Source of the DNA: GCA-2709075 sp038146865
GTDB taxonomy: Bacteria > Pseudomonadota > Alphaproteobacteria > MPNO01 > UBA2964
Length of the DNA: 64,000 nucleotides
Assembly (NCBI GenBank): GCA_038146865.1
Contig: JAYQSL010000004.1
Span: 28,204-92,203 of the forward strand
Direction of reading: 5' to 3'
The notes beneath the pieces were generated by a model. It was not told where the DNA came from and did not search any database. It worked only from the letters and a program-made list of their open reading frames with translations. Each line of letters starts with the position of its first letter. Positions within the stretch are counted from its first letter, which is position 1. The position numbers and the translations under genes were made by a program. Shown piece by piece: positions 37,169 through 46,460 of the stretch.

Positions 37169-38251
37169 CTATAGAAAGACCTCTCCTCTCATTATTAAGC
37201 GAGCCGTTCGTAATAATCCAGCCTTCGCTACTGTTAGAGTATCTCCCTCACCGGCCATTTCGAGCCTTACATCAATCTGCCCTGATGGATGTTCTATTTT
37301 AAAATCTCGAGGATTAGAGGAACTTTTTTTAGACAGTTCAAATGCAATAGTTCCAGGAACCGATGCGGCAGATGCGACGCAGATCGCTCCAGTAACTGCG
37401 TGCGCGGCATGCAGTTTCCAGGGCATGAAATATCGAGAACAAATGTCACCACCTTCCTTGGGCTCGGCAAGTAATCCCACCTTTGGAATTACAGATTCGG
37501 AAACATCACCTAGACCCATCCGTTCTCCGGCTTGCAACCGAAGTGGTTCCATCATTTCGAAAAGCTTTTTGTTCTCGGCTATTTCATCGCGGGTTTCATA
37601 TCCTGTGATGCCAAAATCTGTTGCTCTGAATAAAACCATCGGCATTGCGACATCAACACAGCTTGCGTCGATACCGTCAATTTTTTCTATCACTTTGCCG
37701 GTGGGAAGAAGGCCAGAGGTCTTTGAACCACAGACATCAGTGAAATTTAAAAAAATGGGTGCGGATGAACCGGGAACCCCATCGATTTCAGCAGAGCCTT
37801 GGTAATTAACACGTTTATTTGGTGTCTGAACGACAGCTTCAATCATGCTTTGTGTATTTACATTGTAAATATTGACTTTTGTTTCACCCTCTTCAGCGGA
37901 AACTAGACCTGTTTCAATCGCATAGGGCCCTATTCCAGCGAGCATATTGCCGCAGGATGGGTTGGTATCTACGATTCCAGCCTCGATTCCTACTTGCGCA
38001 AATAGATAATTGACGTCAGTGCCGGGTTGATCAGATTTTGAGACGATTGCGACTTTACTCGTCAATGGATCTGCTCCCCCCAATCCGTCAATTTGCCTTA
38101 CGTCAGGTGAGCCCATCACATTTAAGAGAACCTTATCGCGTTCCGCTTCATTACCAGGAAGGTCATCGGCGTTAAAATAAGGGCCTCTGGACGTGCCTCC
38201 GCGCATAAAAAGGCACGGGATTGTTCGCGATTTTGGATCCAGCGTATCCAT
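37169..38251 (-). CDS. PrpF-family isomerase (4-oxalomesaconate tautomerase/GalD-like)
   Basis: 360 aa of the PrpF/GalD/LigU fold. The N-terminal MRGGTSRGPYFNADDLP and IDGLGGADPLTSKVAIV are diagnostic. The pocket Cys lies in PSCGNMLAG (about 98-106). Members shift a double bond in oxalomesaconate (gallate/protocatechuate 4,5-cleavage) or in methylaconitate (propionate). AGGAGA precedes the ATG. It lies 9 bases after the NMT1-like stop, in one operon with the alcohol dehydrogenase and TTT transporter. GalD-like rather than PrpF is favoured by the GGTSRGPYF start, but substrate is open. Confidence 0.88.
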   Translation of the reverse strand: MDTLDPKSRTIPCLFMRGGTSRGPYFNADDLPGNEAERDKVLLNVMGSPDVRQIDGLGGADPLTSKVAIVSKSDQPGTDVNYLFAQVGIEAGIVDTNPSCGNMLAGIGPYAIETGLVSAEEGETKVNIYNVNTQSMIEAVVQTPNKRVNYQGSAEIDGVPGSSAPIFLNFTDVCGSKTSGLLPTGKVIEKIDGIDASCVDVAMPMVLFRATDFGITGYETRDEIAENKKLFEMMEPLRLQAGERMGLGDVSESVIPKVGLLAEPKEGGDICSRYFMPWKLHAAHAVTGAICVASAASVPGTIAFELSKKSSSNPRDFKIEHPSGQIDVRLEMAGEGDTLTVAKAGLLRTARLIMRGEVFL

Positions 38252-38260
38252 TTATCTCTC

Positions 38261-39220
38261 CTAGTTAAGGTCTGGGCCTTCAACCGTACCAAGTGTTATT
38301 AGCGCTTGTTCAACAAAACTCTCTGATATCACGTCTGATCGGCTAACTTTTGTCAGCTCAGGGTTTAAATCATAAAATAGACGCATCTCATCTTGCCAAT
38401 GAGCCAGAGAGAGTTCTCCATTTACGGCAAAGCCACCAGATGCACTCTCCTGCTGCCAAATTTTATGAACCTCTTCTGGGGAGACTTCAACGGATACGTT
38501 GTGCTCATAAACGGTCTTGAAGGCCTCAAAGTCATCATTGAGAGCACGGGAAGCTCTAATCATTCCCCTTGTCAATCTATGCAGCTCTTCTGAGTGCTCT
38601 GAAACATATGTATCTGAGGTCGCTAATACTCCGTGTGGTTGAACGGGAACAAGGTCTTTTAATTGTGCAAATCCAAGAAGATTGTGAAGTGTATTTGAGG
38701 GATCTGCATTTAGAGATATCGCTTCCTCAACACGAATTAACGATACGTCGATGGTGCCATTCAACAAGCGCTCGATTCTCTCAGGGGGCGGCCCCACCGC
38801 TTGCCAGTCAATTTCCGTTTCGGGGATGTTAAGGCTTTTGACGAGAAGTCGGGCCATGTGATGACTAAGGGCGCCAAACCCATCAAGTGCCCAAGAAACG
38901 CCCTTAAGGTCCCCAGTCGATTTAATTTCTTTCTGAACAACGAGGTTTTGAGCCAGAGATCGAGCCATGGAAACGATAATCTTTAGAGGTTTTCCCTCAG
39001 ATCGAAATCGTAGGGCAGGGCCTAAACCACCATACGCCACGTCAACAACATCATCCATTACCGCCTGCATGGCGGCCACACCGCCATGCACCGGGGTCCA
39101 AGTAACGTCCAAACCTTCATCTTCCCAGAGACCAAGATGTGTTGCCGCTGCACAGGAAAGGTCATCAACACCGAAAGTGGGTCCTGAACCCGCGGCTAAT
39201 CTAATAGGTAATTTTGTCAT
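38261..39220 (-). CDS. NMT1/SsuA-like solute-binding-fold protein without signal peptide
   Basis: 319 aa type II periplasmic-binding fold (LGLWEDEGLDVTWTPVHGG; DVAYGGLGPALRF; DLKGVSWALDG). There is no signal peptide: it starts MTKLPIRLAAGSG, and the first strand follows at once, so a cytoplasmic location is predicted. No ABC permease lies in the operon. The start overlaps the alcohol dehydrogenase stop (ATGA). It is a second member of the same signal-less type as 18266-19144, with little sequence resemblance. An enzyme or sensor role is possible. Confidence 0.78.
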   Translation of the reverse strand: MTKLPIRLAAGSGPTFGVDDLSCAAATHLGLWEDEGLDVTWTPVHGGVAAMQAVMDDVVDVAYGGLGPALRFRSEGKPLKIIVSMARSLAQNLVVQKEIKSTGDLKGVSWALDGFGALSHHMARLLVKSLNIPETEIDWQAVGPPPERIERLLNGTIDVSLIRVEEAISLNADPSNTLHNLLGFAQLKDLVPVQPHGVLATSDTYVSEHSEELHRLTRGMIRASRALNDDFEAFKTVYEHNVSVEVSPEEVHKIWQQESASGGFAVNGELSLAHWQDEMRLFYDLNPELTKVSRSDVISESFVEQALITLGTVEGPDLN

Positions 39221-40332
39221 GGTGTCACCATCGTATCTAAGTGGATATGAATAGATTCTTTTCCGTCGTCGAGTTCTCTGCCGAGCATTTTTACTGCCGT
39301 TTCAGCCTCACCAAGAGGGAATGCGTGAGTGCTTAGCGGCGCTAGTTCTTTCCATTCGTCGGTTAATATATCAACAGCCTCAGCTGTATCTTCCCAGTCA
39401 GAGGATAAAACTCCAAGAAAAGAAATCTCGTTAAAAAGAAGTTTATCTGTGAAAAAATTCGCTACAGCATTATGGGTTTTTACGCCCGCGTTAACAAAGG
39501 TCCCACCTTTTTTTAGCATTTCTATCCCTTGGATAATTGGGTCGGTCGCTCCCATAGAGACATCCAAAACAATATCCGCCTTTTCTCCCCCAGTTTCAGC
39601 AATCACTCGGGACACTGGATCTTCTTTGGTGACATCTATAGTGGTATCTGCCCCCAGCTTTTTAGCTAAATCAAGCCGATAAGCGTCTTTGTCTGTGCCC
39701 GTACATATAATTTTTCCTGCGCCAATTTTTTTGGCGACAGCGACTGCAAGAAGACCTCGTTGCCCAGGTCCTTCAATGACGATGGTTTGGCCTGGTCGAA
39801 GGTTTGGTTTTTTCCACGCCCATCGAACGGCGTTAGATAGAGGATTAAAGAGGCTCATTGGACCTGTCGGAATGTTATCTGGGACTTTGTGAAGTCTGGC
39901 ATTTTGATGCAGGTATAGATGTGAGGCGTAGCCTCCCCAAAGGTGTGGCTCAAGATCAAAACCGATACGAATGCCATATCCTAAATTTTCACTGCAAAAA
40001 ATGGGTCTGCCATCCCTGCAAGCAAGGCATTCTCCACAAGGAATAGAAGTCTCAACGATAACTCGGTCACCTTCCTTAACGCCCCATTTTTTTTGGGCTT
40101 CGGGTCCTAACTTTTCAACAAATCCCATTATTTCGTGACCAAGGGTCATTGGGAGTTGGCCGTGAATTGTTCCGATAAAATGACCATCATATTGCTCATA
40201 ATCGGTTCCGCAGAGGCCAGCGCATTCCATCCGAAGAAGCCCATCATTTGGCCCAATTTCAGGTAGTGGCACTTCACGAAGCTCAAAAGTCCGCTTAGCT
40301 GTGAGTACTGAAGCATACGCAGAGTTGGTCAC
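39217..40332 (-). CDS. Zinc-dependent alcohol dehydrogenase (MDR family)
   Basis: 371 aa medium-chain dehydrogenase. Catalytic zinc residues are CGTDYEQ (Cys 41 region) and GHE; the structural zinc loop is CGECLACRDGRPIFC. The cofactor motif is GPGQRGLLAV. The GTG start at 40332 is preceded by GGGGAG. It is the first gene of a minus-strand operon with the NMT1-like, PrpF-like and TTT transporter genes. It probably oxidises an alcohol in a catabolic path; substrate unknown. Confidence 0.9.
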   Translation of the reverse strand: MTNSAYASVLTAKRTFELREVPLPEIGPNDGLLRMECAGLCGTDYEQYDGHFIGTIHGQLPMTLGHEIMGFVEKLGPEAQKKWGVKEGDRVIVETSIPCGECLACRDGRPIFCSENLGYGIRIGFDLEPHLWGGYASHLYLHQNARLHKVPDNIPTGPMSLFNPLSNAVRWAWKKPNLRPGQTIVIEGPGQRGLLAVAVAKKIGAGKIICTGTDKDAYRLDLAKKLGADTTIDVTKEDPVSRVIAETGGEKADIVLDVSMGATDPIIQGIEMLKKGGTFVNAGVKTHNAVANFFTDKLLFNEISFLGVLSSDWEDTAEAVDILTDEWKELAPLSTHAFPLGEAETAVKMLGRELDDGKESIHIHLDTMVTP

Positions 40333-40443
40333 GGTTTCTCCCCTAATTTTTTACGTTAAACTTATTCCTTAAATGTGAAATCTCCAACCGCCCTTTTCCG
40401 TTTCATAGCTCTCCGTTAGTTTAAAGAAAAAAGGGAGGTATCA

Positions 40444-41214
40444 ATGGCTTCAGGGTCGAAGGTAGCGATAATAACGGGATCCAGCTCTATTACAGGCATT
40501 GGTGCAGAGTGCGCGCTGGCCTTATCCAGGGTTGGTTATAACGTTGTAATTAATTATTCGAGTAATGCGGGTGGTGCGGAGGAAACAGCTAATCTTTGTC
40601 GGAAATCTGGAAACGAGGCGATAGTTTTTCAAGCCGATGTTTCCAACGACACCGAGTGTCGACGGATGGCACAAGCGGCTATGGATCAATGGGGAAGAAT
40701 TGACGCGTTGGTAAATAATGCGGCCTACACCCGGCCAAACCCAATGGCAGACCTTGAAGGGCTGACCCCCGATGATTTTCATAAATCTTTTTCCATTAAT
40801 GTCATTGGTACTTACCAGATGACGCGGGCGGCTCAGCCCCACCTGAAGGCGGCAGGTGATAGCGCGGTTGTCAATATTTCTTCTATAGGTGCCTGGCGAT
40901 CAAATGGATCATCAATGGCCTATACGAGTTCAAAGGGAGCTCTGAACACGATGACTATTGGGCTTGCCAGAGTGCTTGCGCCGGAAACCCGAGTTAACTG
41001 TATATGTCCGGGAGGTCTCCTGGGTAATTGGACCCGGAAAATTATGAGTGAAGAGGGCTACCAAAAGAGAGTTGAGGAGGCAGAGACGAAATATCCATTG
41101 CGTCGGCCCGTATTACCGGTAGATGTTGCGGAGACAGCGCTTTGGCTAATTACTGCAGCGAAAACAATGACGGGAGAAGCAATTCGAATGGATTGCGGGC
41201 AACATTTATTGTAG
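40444..41214 (+). CDS. SDR-family oxidoreductase
   Basis: 256 aa classical SDR with intact active site: ISS (Ser) and YTSSK (YxxxK near residue 160). The cofactor motif has an extra residue pair (TGSSSITGIG) compared with TGxxxGIG. NNAAY replaces NNAG. GGGAGG precedes the ATG. It is first in a plus-strand set with the isochorismatase-like and maleate-isomerase-like genes, divergent from the alcohol dehydrogenase operon across 111 bases. Confidence 0.9.
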   Translation: MASGSKVAIITGSSSITGIGAECALALSRVGYNVVINYSSNAGGAEETANLCRKSGNEAIVFQADVSNDTECRRMAQAAMDQWGRIDALVNNAAYTRPNPMADLEGLTPDDFHKSFSINVIGTYQMTRAAQPHLKAAGDSAVVNISSIGAWRSNGSSMAYTSSKGALNTMTIGLARVLAPETRVNCICPGGLLGNWTRKIMSEEGYQKRVEEAETKYPLRRPVLPVDVAETALWLITAAKTMTGEAIRMDCGQHLL

Positions 41215-41261
41215 TGACTTAACACACTAAAATTTTGATACAATTCAAGAGAGAGTGAACG

Positions 41262-41930
41262 ATGAGTGACGCAGATGAGACATTGGACGTTTATCAACGC
41301 CAAGGTCTGGGTGCGCGGATGGGTTTTGGAAAAAAACCTGCATTAGTAATAGTTGATTTTATTAATGGATTTAATGATCCAGATGCCTTTGGAGGAGGCA
41401 ATATTCAGTCCGCGATTGACCATACTGAAAAACTTTTGGCCACCGCCCGTCATCATGACTTGCCAATTGTATACACATCTCACTGCTATGCTGAGGACGG
41501 GAGTGAAGACGGTGTGTTTAATCTCAAAATGCCAAGCCTCAGAGATGGCCTGAAAAAGGGGACGGAGGCAGTTGAAGTTGTTGAGCAGCTGAAGCCCCGC
41601 CCGGGCGAGCGAGTTATTGAAAAACAATATCCCTCCGCTTTTTTTGGAACAGACCTTGGTGGTTGGTTAGCTCAAAGAGGCGTTGACACGGCGTTGGTAA
41701 CTGGTTGCACAACGTCTGGTTGTGTTCGGGCCACGGTTGTTGATGCTATGGGTATGGGTTTTAGGCCTATCGTTCCAAAGGAATGTGTCGGTGATCGTGC
41801 AGAAGGCCCGCATGAGGCGAACTTGTTCGACATGGATCAAAAATATGCAGATGTGATGTCTTTAGACGAAGTGCTACAATCTTTGGACGAGCTGGCTCCT
41901 GGGCAAACGGAAGGTAATCAAAATGACTGA
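41262..41930 (+). CDS. Isochorismatase-family amidohydrolase
   Basis: 222 aa cysteine hydrolase. The catalytic triad is visible: Asp in VDFINGF (about residue 32), Lys in EKQYPSAFFGT (about 121), Cys in TTSGCVRAT (about 156). The fold is shared by N-carbamoylsarcosine amidase and maleamate amidohydrolase (NicF). Next to a maleate-isomerase-family gene, a maleamate-like amide substrate is a reasonable guess. Its end overlaps the next start by 8 bases, so the two are coupled. Confidence 0.9.
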   Translation: MSDADETLDVYQRQGLGARMGFGKKPALVIVDFINGFNDPDAFGGGNIQSAIDHTEKLLATARHHDLPIVYTSHCYAEDGSEDGVFNLKMPSLRDGLKKGTEAVEVVEQLKPRPGERVIEKQYPSAFFGTDLGGWLAQRGVDTALVTGCTTSGCVRATVVDAMGMGFRPIVPKECVGDRAEGPHEANLFDMDQKYADVMSLDEVLQSLDELAPGQTEGNQND

Positions 41931-42708
41931 TTCATTGGGCTGGCGAAAGAAGTTCGCAGTTGTCGCTCCATCGACCAATACATCGGTTCAACCTGAGTTC
42001 GATGAAATGCGCCCAAGAGGCGTAACTAATCATTTCTCTCGAGTCTGGATCCCGGATGATCCGGTTGAGAGCGATGATGACTTTAATAAGTTGATGGAGA
42101 ATATCAGGGCAGAATTGGATAATGCTGTTGAACGTGTTCTCACTTGTCGACCAGATTACCTTGTTATGGGTATGTCGTCAGAGACATTTTGGGGTGGGTT
42201 GAAAACAAGCATTGAGCTTAAACGACGAATGAAGGAATTATCTGGTTTGCCCGTGGCGATGGGATCTGACGCTTGTAGGGCGGCATTGTCGTGTTATGGC
42301 GACATCAAACGTATTGCGGTCCTTACACCCTATTGGCCGGTTGGGGATGAGAATGTTCGGACGTTCTTCACAGATTGTGGTTTTGAGGTCGTTCGCCTGA
42401 AAGGTCTGAAATGCATTGGACCCGTGGAGATTGCTCATGCTAGCCCTTCGGAATTAGTAGCCGGCATGAAAGAGTTAGATGGGGAAGATGTTGATGCGAT
42501 TGTCCAGGTTGGAACTAATTTGGCAATGGCTCGATTAGCAGGGGTCGCTGAATTGTTTTTTGAAAAACCTGTTTTGGCAATTAATACGGCGACTTATTGG
42601 TATGCGCTGAGAGATTCTGGGATAGATGATCCAGTTGATGGTTTTGGGTCTCTTTTGGCGGACCATCGTGAGATTCCTCAGGCATTCTTGAAGATAAGAG
42701 AAGAGTAG
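41923..42708 (+). CDS. Maleate isomerase/Asp-Glu racemase-superfamily protein lacking the Cys pair
   Basis: 261 aa of the maleate cis-trans isomerase/arylmalonate decarboxylase group. Signature parts are FAVVAPSTNTSVQPEF at the N-terminus and HASPSELVAG in the second domain. Where maleate isomerase has its first catalytic Cys the chain reads MGMSSETFWGG, and at the second site VGTNLAMARLA, so both Cys are gone. It may therefore run a different reaction. It overlaps the amidohydrolase gene by 8 bases. Context resembles nicotinate catabolism (amide hydrolysis then isomerisation), but the missing Cys argue against simple NicE activity. Confidence 0.82.
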   Translation: MTDSLGWRKKFAVVAPSTNTSVQPEFDEMRPRGVTNHFSRVWIPDDPVESDDDFNKLMENIRAELDNAVERVLTCRPDYLVMGMSSETFWGGLKTSIELKRRMKELSGLPVAMGSDACRAALSCYGDIKRIAVLTPYWPVGDENVRTFFTDCGFEVVRLKGLKCIGPVEIAHASPSELVAGMKELDGEDVDAIVQVGTNLAMARLAGVAELFFEKPVLAINTATYWYALRDSGIDDPVDGFGSLLADHREIPQAFLKIREE

Positions 42709-42724
42709 TATTATTCGCTCCTCG

Positions 42725-43555
42725 ATGCTGGTAGTGGCTTGGCTCGTTCTTGGTTTAGTAATTTTATACGGTGCGATGTTTAGCTATCTTTGGTGGTTTC
42801 AGAGAGATTTGATCTATCGCCCTGACTCCATTCGACCGACCTCTAAAGACTACGCAAGGTTTGGAGTTAAAGAGGTAACAATCCGAACCGAGGATGGGTT
42901 GGACTTGCTGGCGTGGTGGTTTCCACCCAAACGTTCAGAGGCTCCCGTTTTTCTCTATCTCCACGGTAATGCAGGCAATTTAGGGTATAGGGCTGAAAAG
43001 ATAGGCACTTATCTTTCTGAGGGGTTAGGTGTGTTGTTGCTGGCTTGGCGGGGTTATAGCGGCAATCAGGGTGCTCCCTCTGAAAACGGGCTTTACGAAG
43101 ATGGAAGGGCTGCCTATAGCTGGCTTAAATCTCAAAAGATCAAAGAAGAAAAAATTGTTCTTTATGGAGAGTCTCTTGGAACAGGTATTGCGGTTCATCT
43201 TGCATACAAAGGGATGGGAACCGCTTTAATACTGGAAACACCTTTTTCCTCTTTGCCTGAAGCGGCACAGTCTCACTATCCATTCTTTCCCGCAAACTGG
43301 ATTGTGAAAGATAAGTTTGACTCCCTTCTAAAAATCGGAAGTCTGGAGCAGCCGATTCTGATAGGGCATGGAAAAAAGGATTATGTGATTCCATTCCGTT
43401 TGGCTGCTAAGCTTTTCAAAGCGGCACCTGAGCCAAAAAAATTTAGTGTTTATGAAGAGGCGGGGCACAATAATCTTGCAGAGTTTGGATGGCCATCTGC
43501 GGTTATAAATTTTTTGAATGAACATATCTCTGCTGTTCAAGATCCCAGTAAATAA
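42725..43555 (+). CDS. Membrane-anchored alpha/beta hydrolase (ABHD13/BEM46-like)
   Basis: 276 aa. An N-terminal membrane helix (residues 2-24) is followed by an alpha/beta-hydrolase domain with oxyanion HGNAGN, nucleophile GESLGTG (Ser about 150), Asp in GKKDYVIP and His in GHNN. Such proteins act as esterases or lipases near the membrane; substrate unknown. It lies 16 bases after the isomerase-like gene, so it may be in that operon, with a weak ribosome site. Confidence 0.87.
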   Translation: MLVVAWLVLGLVILYGAMFSYLWWFQRDLIYRPDSIRPTSKDYARFGVKEVTIRTEDGLDLLAWWFPPKRSEAPVFLYLHGNAGNLGYRAEKIGTYLSEGLGVLLLAWRGYSGNQGAPSENGLYEDGRAAYSWLKSQKIKEEKIVLYGESLGTGIAVHLAYKGMGTALILETPFSSLPEAAQSHYPFFPANWIVKDKFDSLLKIGSLEQPILIGHGKKDYVIPFRLAAKLFKAAPEPKKFSVYEEAGHNNLAEFGWPSAVINFLNEHISAVQDPSK

Positions 43556-43591
43556 GAAAAAAAGATTTTTGGGTCTCTTAACAGGACGATC

Positions 43592-44833
43592 CTAATTTAT
43601 TCTTCTTAACCTCAACAATAAGATGAGCATGCCGATGCTAAGGGCGGTAAGGAGAAATAATGAAGAGTCGAAATTTCCGGTCAATTCTGCCGCCGCACCC
43701 ATACTTATAGGTCCTAGTGCCCCTCCGATTTCTGCGACTGAAAAATAGAGCCCGCTAACCGCGCCAACACGCTCCGGAGGAATGGAGTCGTGATCCATTA
43801 AGGTCAATATTAAAATACTCGTCATGGCTCCACGGCAGATACCTTGCAATACCACACCGAAGGCTATTAATGGCGTGTAGGCAGACCATATTAGAAGAGA
43901 GCCGGCGGCTGCGGAGAGCACTAAAAACAATAATATGGGAAACCGTCTTTCTTTATTGGCGAGCTTTGGCAACGTTAAAGAGGCTAGCATTCCGAAGACA
44001 GTGGGTATCGATGCCCAATATCCTGCCTCAGAGGCTGTCATCCCATAGCTTTTCAAGATAGTTGGAAGCCAATTGTTTAGCCCATGGTTAAAGGCCAGAA
44101 TGAAAACTCCCATTGTTACTATTATTCTAACGGCCGGTAGGCTGATTAATTCTCTAAAAACTTCAAGAAAAGGTTGCTTTTTCTCTGCGGCAAGTAATTT
44201 TTCTTTTTCTTTGCTTGCTGGATGTAGGTTCACGGCCAACCAAATGAATCCTGCAATGAGAACAAAGATGGAGTAAGCGAAAAGTAGAACTCTCCAATCA
44301 TTTCCCAGAGCTGGTAGGAAGTAACTGTTTGTCAGCGAAAGAGCAGAAATACCGCCCAGGGCATTACCAGTAAAATATATGCCAATAGCCAAACCTCGAT
44401 TCTGGCCGCTAAACCATATACTTATAACCTTTGGTGCACCTGACGAGATAAGTGGTCCTCCAATCCCAAAAATTACAACAGAAAGAAAAAGTTCGATATA
44501 ATTCTCAGAAATTCCCCTCAAAGCCCCCGAGGCTGAGATGAGTAGAATTGCTATAAATAGCATCCGCTTTGGACCATATTTATCTAGGAGCGCGCCGCAT
44601 GGGGCAGATGAGGCAATGTAAATTAGCGGCCAAGCCCCTAATATTGTGCCCATCGATGCGTGATCTAGTCCTAAATCCTTTTCCACTTGATAAACAATCG
44701 GAGCGAGCGACGCGACCGTTAATCCAAAGGAAAAATAGAGGAACCAGACACCTGCCAGCATCGCCCATCGCCAGGGTAGCGGCGGAGCACTCTCAGTTTT
44801 GTCGTTTTCGGCGGAGGAGGGGACGAGTGCCAT
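43592..44833 (-). CDS. MFS transporter at the end of the cox operon
   Basis: 413 aa polytopic protein with about 12 membrane segments and motif A DKYGPKRMLF (about 85). ATG 44833 is chosen, 4 bases after the stop of the molybdenum-cofactor gene; the longer in-frame start at 44884 would overlap that gene by 46 bases. It seems co-transcribed with the cox accessory genes and might carry the substrate or product of the molybdenum enzyme, which is inference. Confidence 0.85.
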   Translation of the reverse strand: MALVPSSAENDKTESAPPLPWRWAMLAGVWFLYFSFGLTVASLAPIVYQVEKDLGLDHASMGTILGAWPLIYIASSAPCGALLDKYGPKRMLFIAILLISASGALRGISENYIELFLSVVIFGIGGPLISSGAPKVISIWFSGQNRGLAIGIYFTGNALGGISALSLTNSYFLPALGNDWRVLLFAYSIFVLIAGFIWLAVNLHPASKEKEKLLAAEKKQPFLEVFRELISLPAVRIIVTMGVFILAFNHGLNNWLPTILKSYGMTASEAGYWASIPTVFGMLASLTLPKLANKERRFPILLFLVLSAAAGSLLIWSAYTPLIAFGVVLQGICRGAMTSILILTLMDHDSIPPERVGAVSGLYFSVAEIGGALGPISMGAAAELTGNFDSSLFLLTALSIGMLILLLRLRRIN

Positions 44834-44837
44834 ACGG

Positions 44838-46460
44838 CTATTTATCTGCTTTAAGATAGGCCTGAACGGCTTCCGGAGTATCAAGATCGAGTATTACCGC
44901 ATTATCGTTCATTTCTACGTCAACCACATAATCGTCATACTCCCCAATTAAATGGCGAGCTCCAACATCCCCGGAGACTTCGGAAATTGATGAAAAAAAA
45001 CGTTTATGCCATAAAACGGGATTGCCTCTTTTTCCTTCACTGGTCGGAACGCAAATTAACTTGTTCTCGTCCGGTTTGAAGGCTTCCATAAGAAGATTAA
45101 GGTGGCTTGGATTGACGCTCGGCATATCTCCAAGCATGACCAATGCGCCCTCAATACTCTCGGGCAAGGCATTTACTCCGGCTTTCAGCGAGGAGCTTAA
45201 TCCCTGAGAATATTGAGAATTTTTTACCAGTTTGAACTTAAGTCCATTGAGTGCGTTTTCGAGTTTTTTAGATTGATATCCGGTGACAACAAATATCCTG
45301 TTGATCCCAGTTTGCATAACTGCTTCTACCGCGTGGCGGACCATTGGCTTCCCATCAATCTTAATCAACATCTTATTTTCTTTTCCCATCCTACGGGACT
45401 GCCCGGCTGCAAGAATGATTGCTGCTAGATTTTTACGTTCTGTTGGCATTTGAGTTTCATTATGTTTTCGAGGCATTGGCCGAGTAGGAATTTCTTTCAA
45501 TAATCCGCCTACGCCCATCGCAGTTATATCTTTACTTCCAACCGAGATGCCGGCGGCTAATCTTTGTAGAATCCAGTCGAAACCATGCAGTCTGGGTGAT
45601 CTTGCAGATCCAGGTATCCCGAGGATGTCCATAGTTTTTAGGTTTGCTAATAGAAGCAGATTTCCAGGATCTACTGGCATTCCGAAGTGCTCTAATTTTC
45701 CTCCGGCTTTAAGCACAGCTTGCGGCACAATATCCCGCCGGTCGGTTATAGCAGATGCCCCCAAGATAAGCAGCGTTGTGATTTTTCTTCGATGCATCTC
45801 CAAAATTGCCGCGGTGATTTCTGTTTCTTCATGCCCACATATTATTTCATGGGAGAAATCAGATCCGAGCGCGTCAATTCGATTTTGGGTTGCCTGATGA
45901 GCTTTCTCGATAAGACTATTTTTAAAACCGGGAAAAGTAGTTTGAATTAAACCAACACGAAGCTTCTTAAAGGGGTGTAACTTAAAAGGCTGATTTTGAT
46001 TTATTTTGTCGCAGCATGCCGAAACAATTTTATCAGATACACCAAAAGTTATTATTTTCACTGTTGCCGCGATATCGCCTGTCTTTAGAACGGTATTAGG
46101 GCCGACGGTCGAGATCGTGATTGCTTCGTTTTTTTGGTTTAGGTTATCTATAATTTTTCTATCAATTTGAATTACCCCATCACGCGTTGCGATAAGGTTG
46201 CATCGGCCTGTTCCGGCGCGACCAGTCCTGAACCCACTGGATTTAAGAGCTTTCGCCAATCTTTGCGCAGCTTTATTTTCGTCAAGGTCATTCTCGGAAA
46301 GCCTAGCGACAACGAGGCTGTTAACACCATGTTCATCGAGATATTTAATATCTCCAGATTTAAGGACAATTCCTTTCTTGAGGGTCCTCGCTCCTATTCG
46401 AATACTGTGCGCTAGGATTGCGCCCCGGGCCTTGCTTAACGGTGTATCACCAAATTTCAC
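44838..46460 (-). CDS. Molybdopterin-binding domain fused to MobA-like cytidylyltransferase
   Basis: 540 aa. The N-terminal half (about 1-330) is a MoeA/MogA-like molybdopterin-binding domain (TISTVGPNTVLK...; GASAITDRRDIVP; GIPGSARSPRLHGFDW). The C-terminal half (about 345-540) is a MobA/MocA-like NTP transferase with LAAGQSRRMGKENKML and GDMPSV. Together they probably attach CMP (or GMP) to molybdopterin and deliver it to the CoxL-type enzyme. The start overlaps the xdhC C-terminal-part stop by 4 bases. Confidence 0.87.
   Translation of the reverse strand: MKFGDTPLSKARGAILAHSIRIGARTLKKGIVLKSGDIKYLDEHGVNSLVVARLSENDLDENKAAQRLAKALKSSGFRTGRAGTGRCNLIATRDGVIQIDRKIIDNLNQKNEAITISTVGPNTVLKTGDIAATVKIITFGVSDKIVSACCDKINQNQPFKLHPFKKLRVGLIQTTFPGFKNSLIEKAHQATQNRIDALGSDFSHEIICGHEETEITAAILEMHRRKITTLLILGASAITDRRDIVPQAVLKAGGKLEHFGMPVDPGNLLLLANLKTMDILGIPGSARSPRLHGFDWILQRLAAGISVGSKDITAMGVGGLLKEIPTRPMPRKHNETQMPTERKNLAAIILAAGQSRRMGKENKMLIKIDGKPMVRHAVEAVMQTGINRIFVVTGYQSKKLENALNGLKFKLVKNSQYSQGLSSSLKAGVNALPESIEGALVMLGDMPSVNPSHLNLLMEAFKPDENKLICVPTSEGKRGNPVLWHKRFFSSISEVSGDVGARHLIGEYDDYVVDVEMNDNAVILDLDTPEAVQAYLKADK

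Noticed and set aside
36975..37805. Long plus-strand open frame (276 codons) over the PrpF-like gene
   Set aside because: It is antisense to a clear enzyme family, has no recognisable domain and no ribosome site; it is an antisense shadow.
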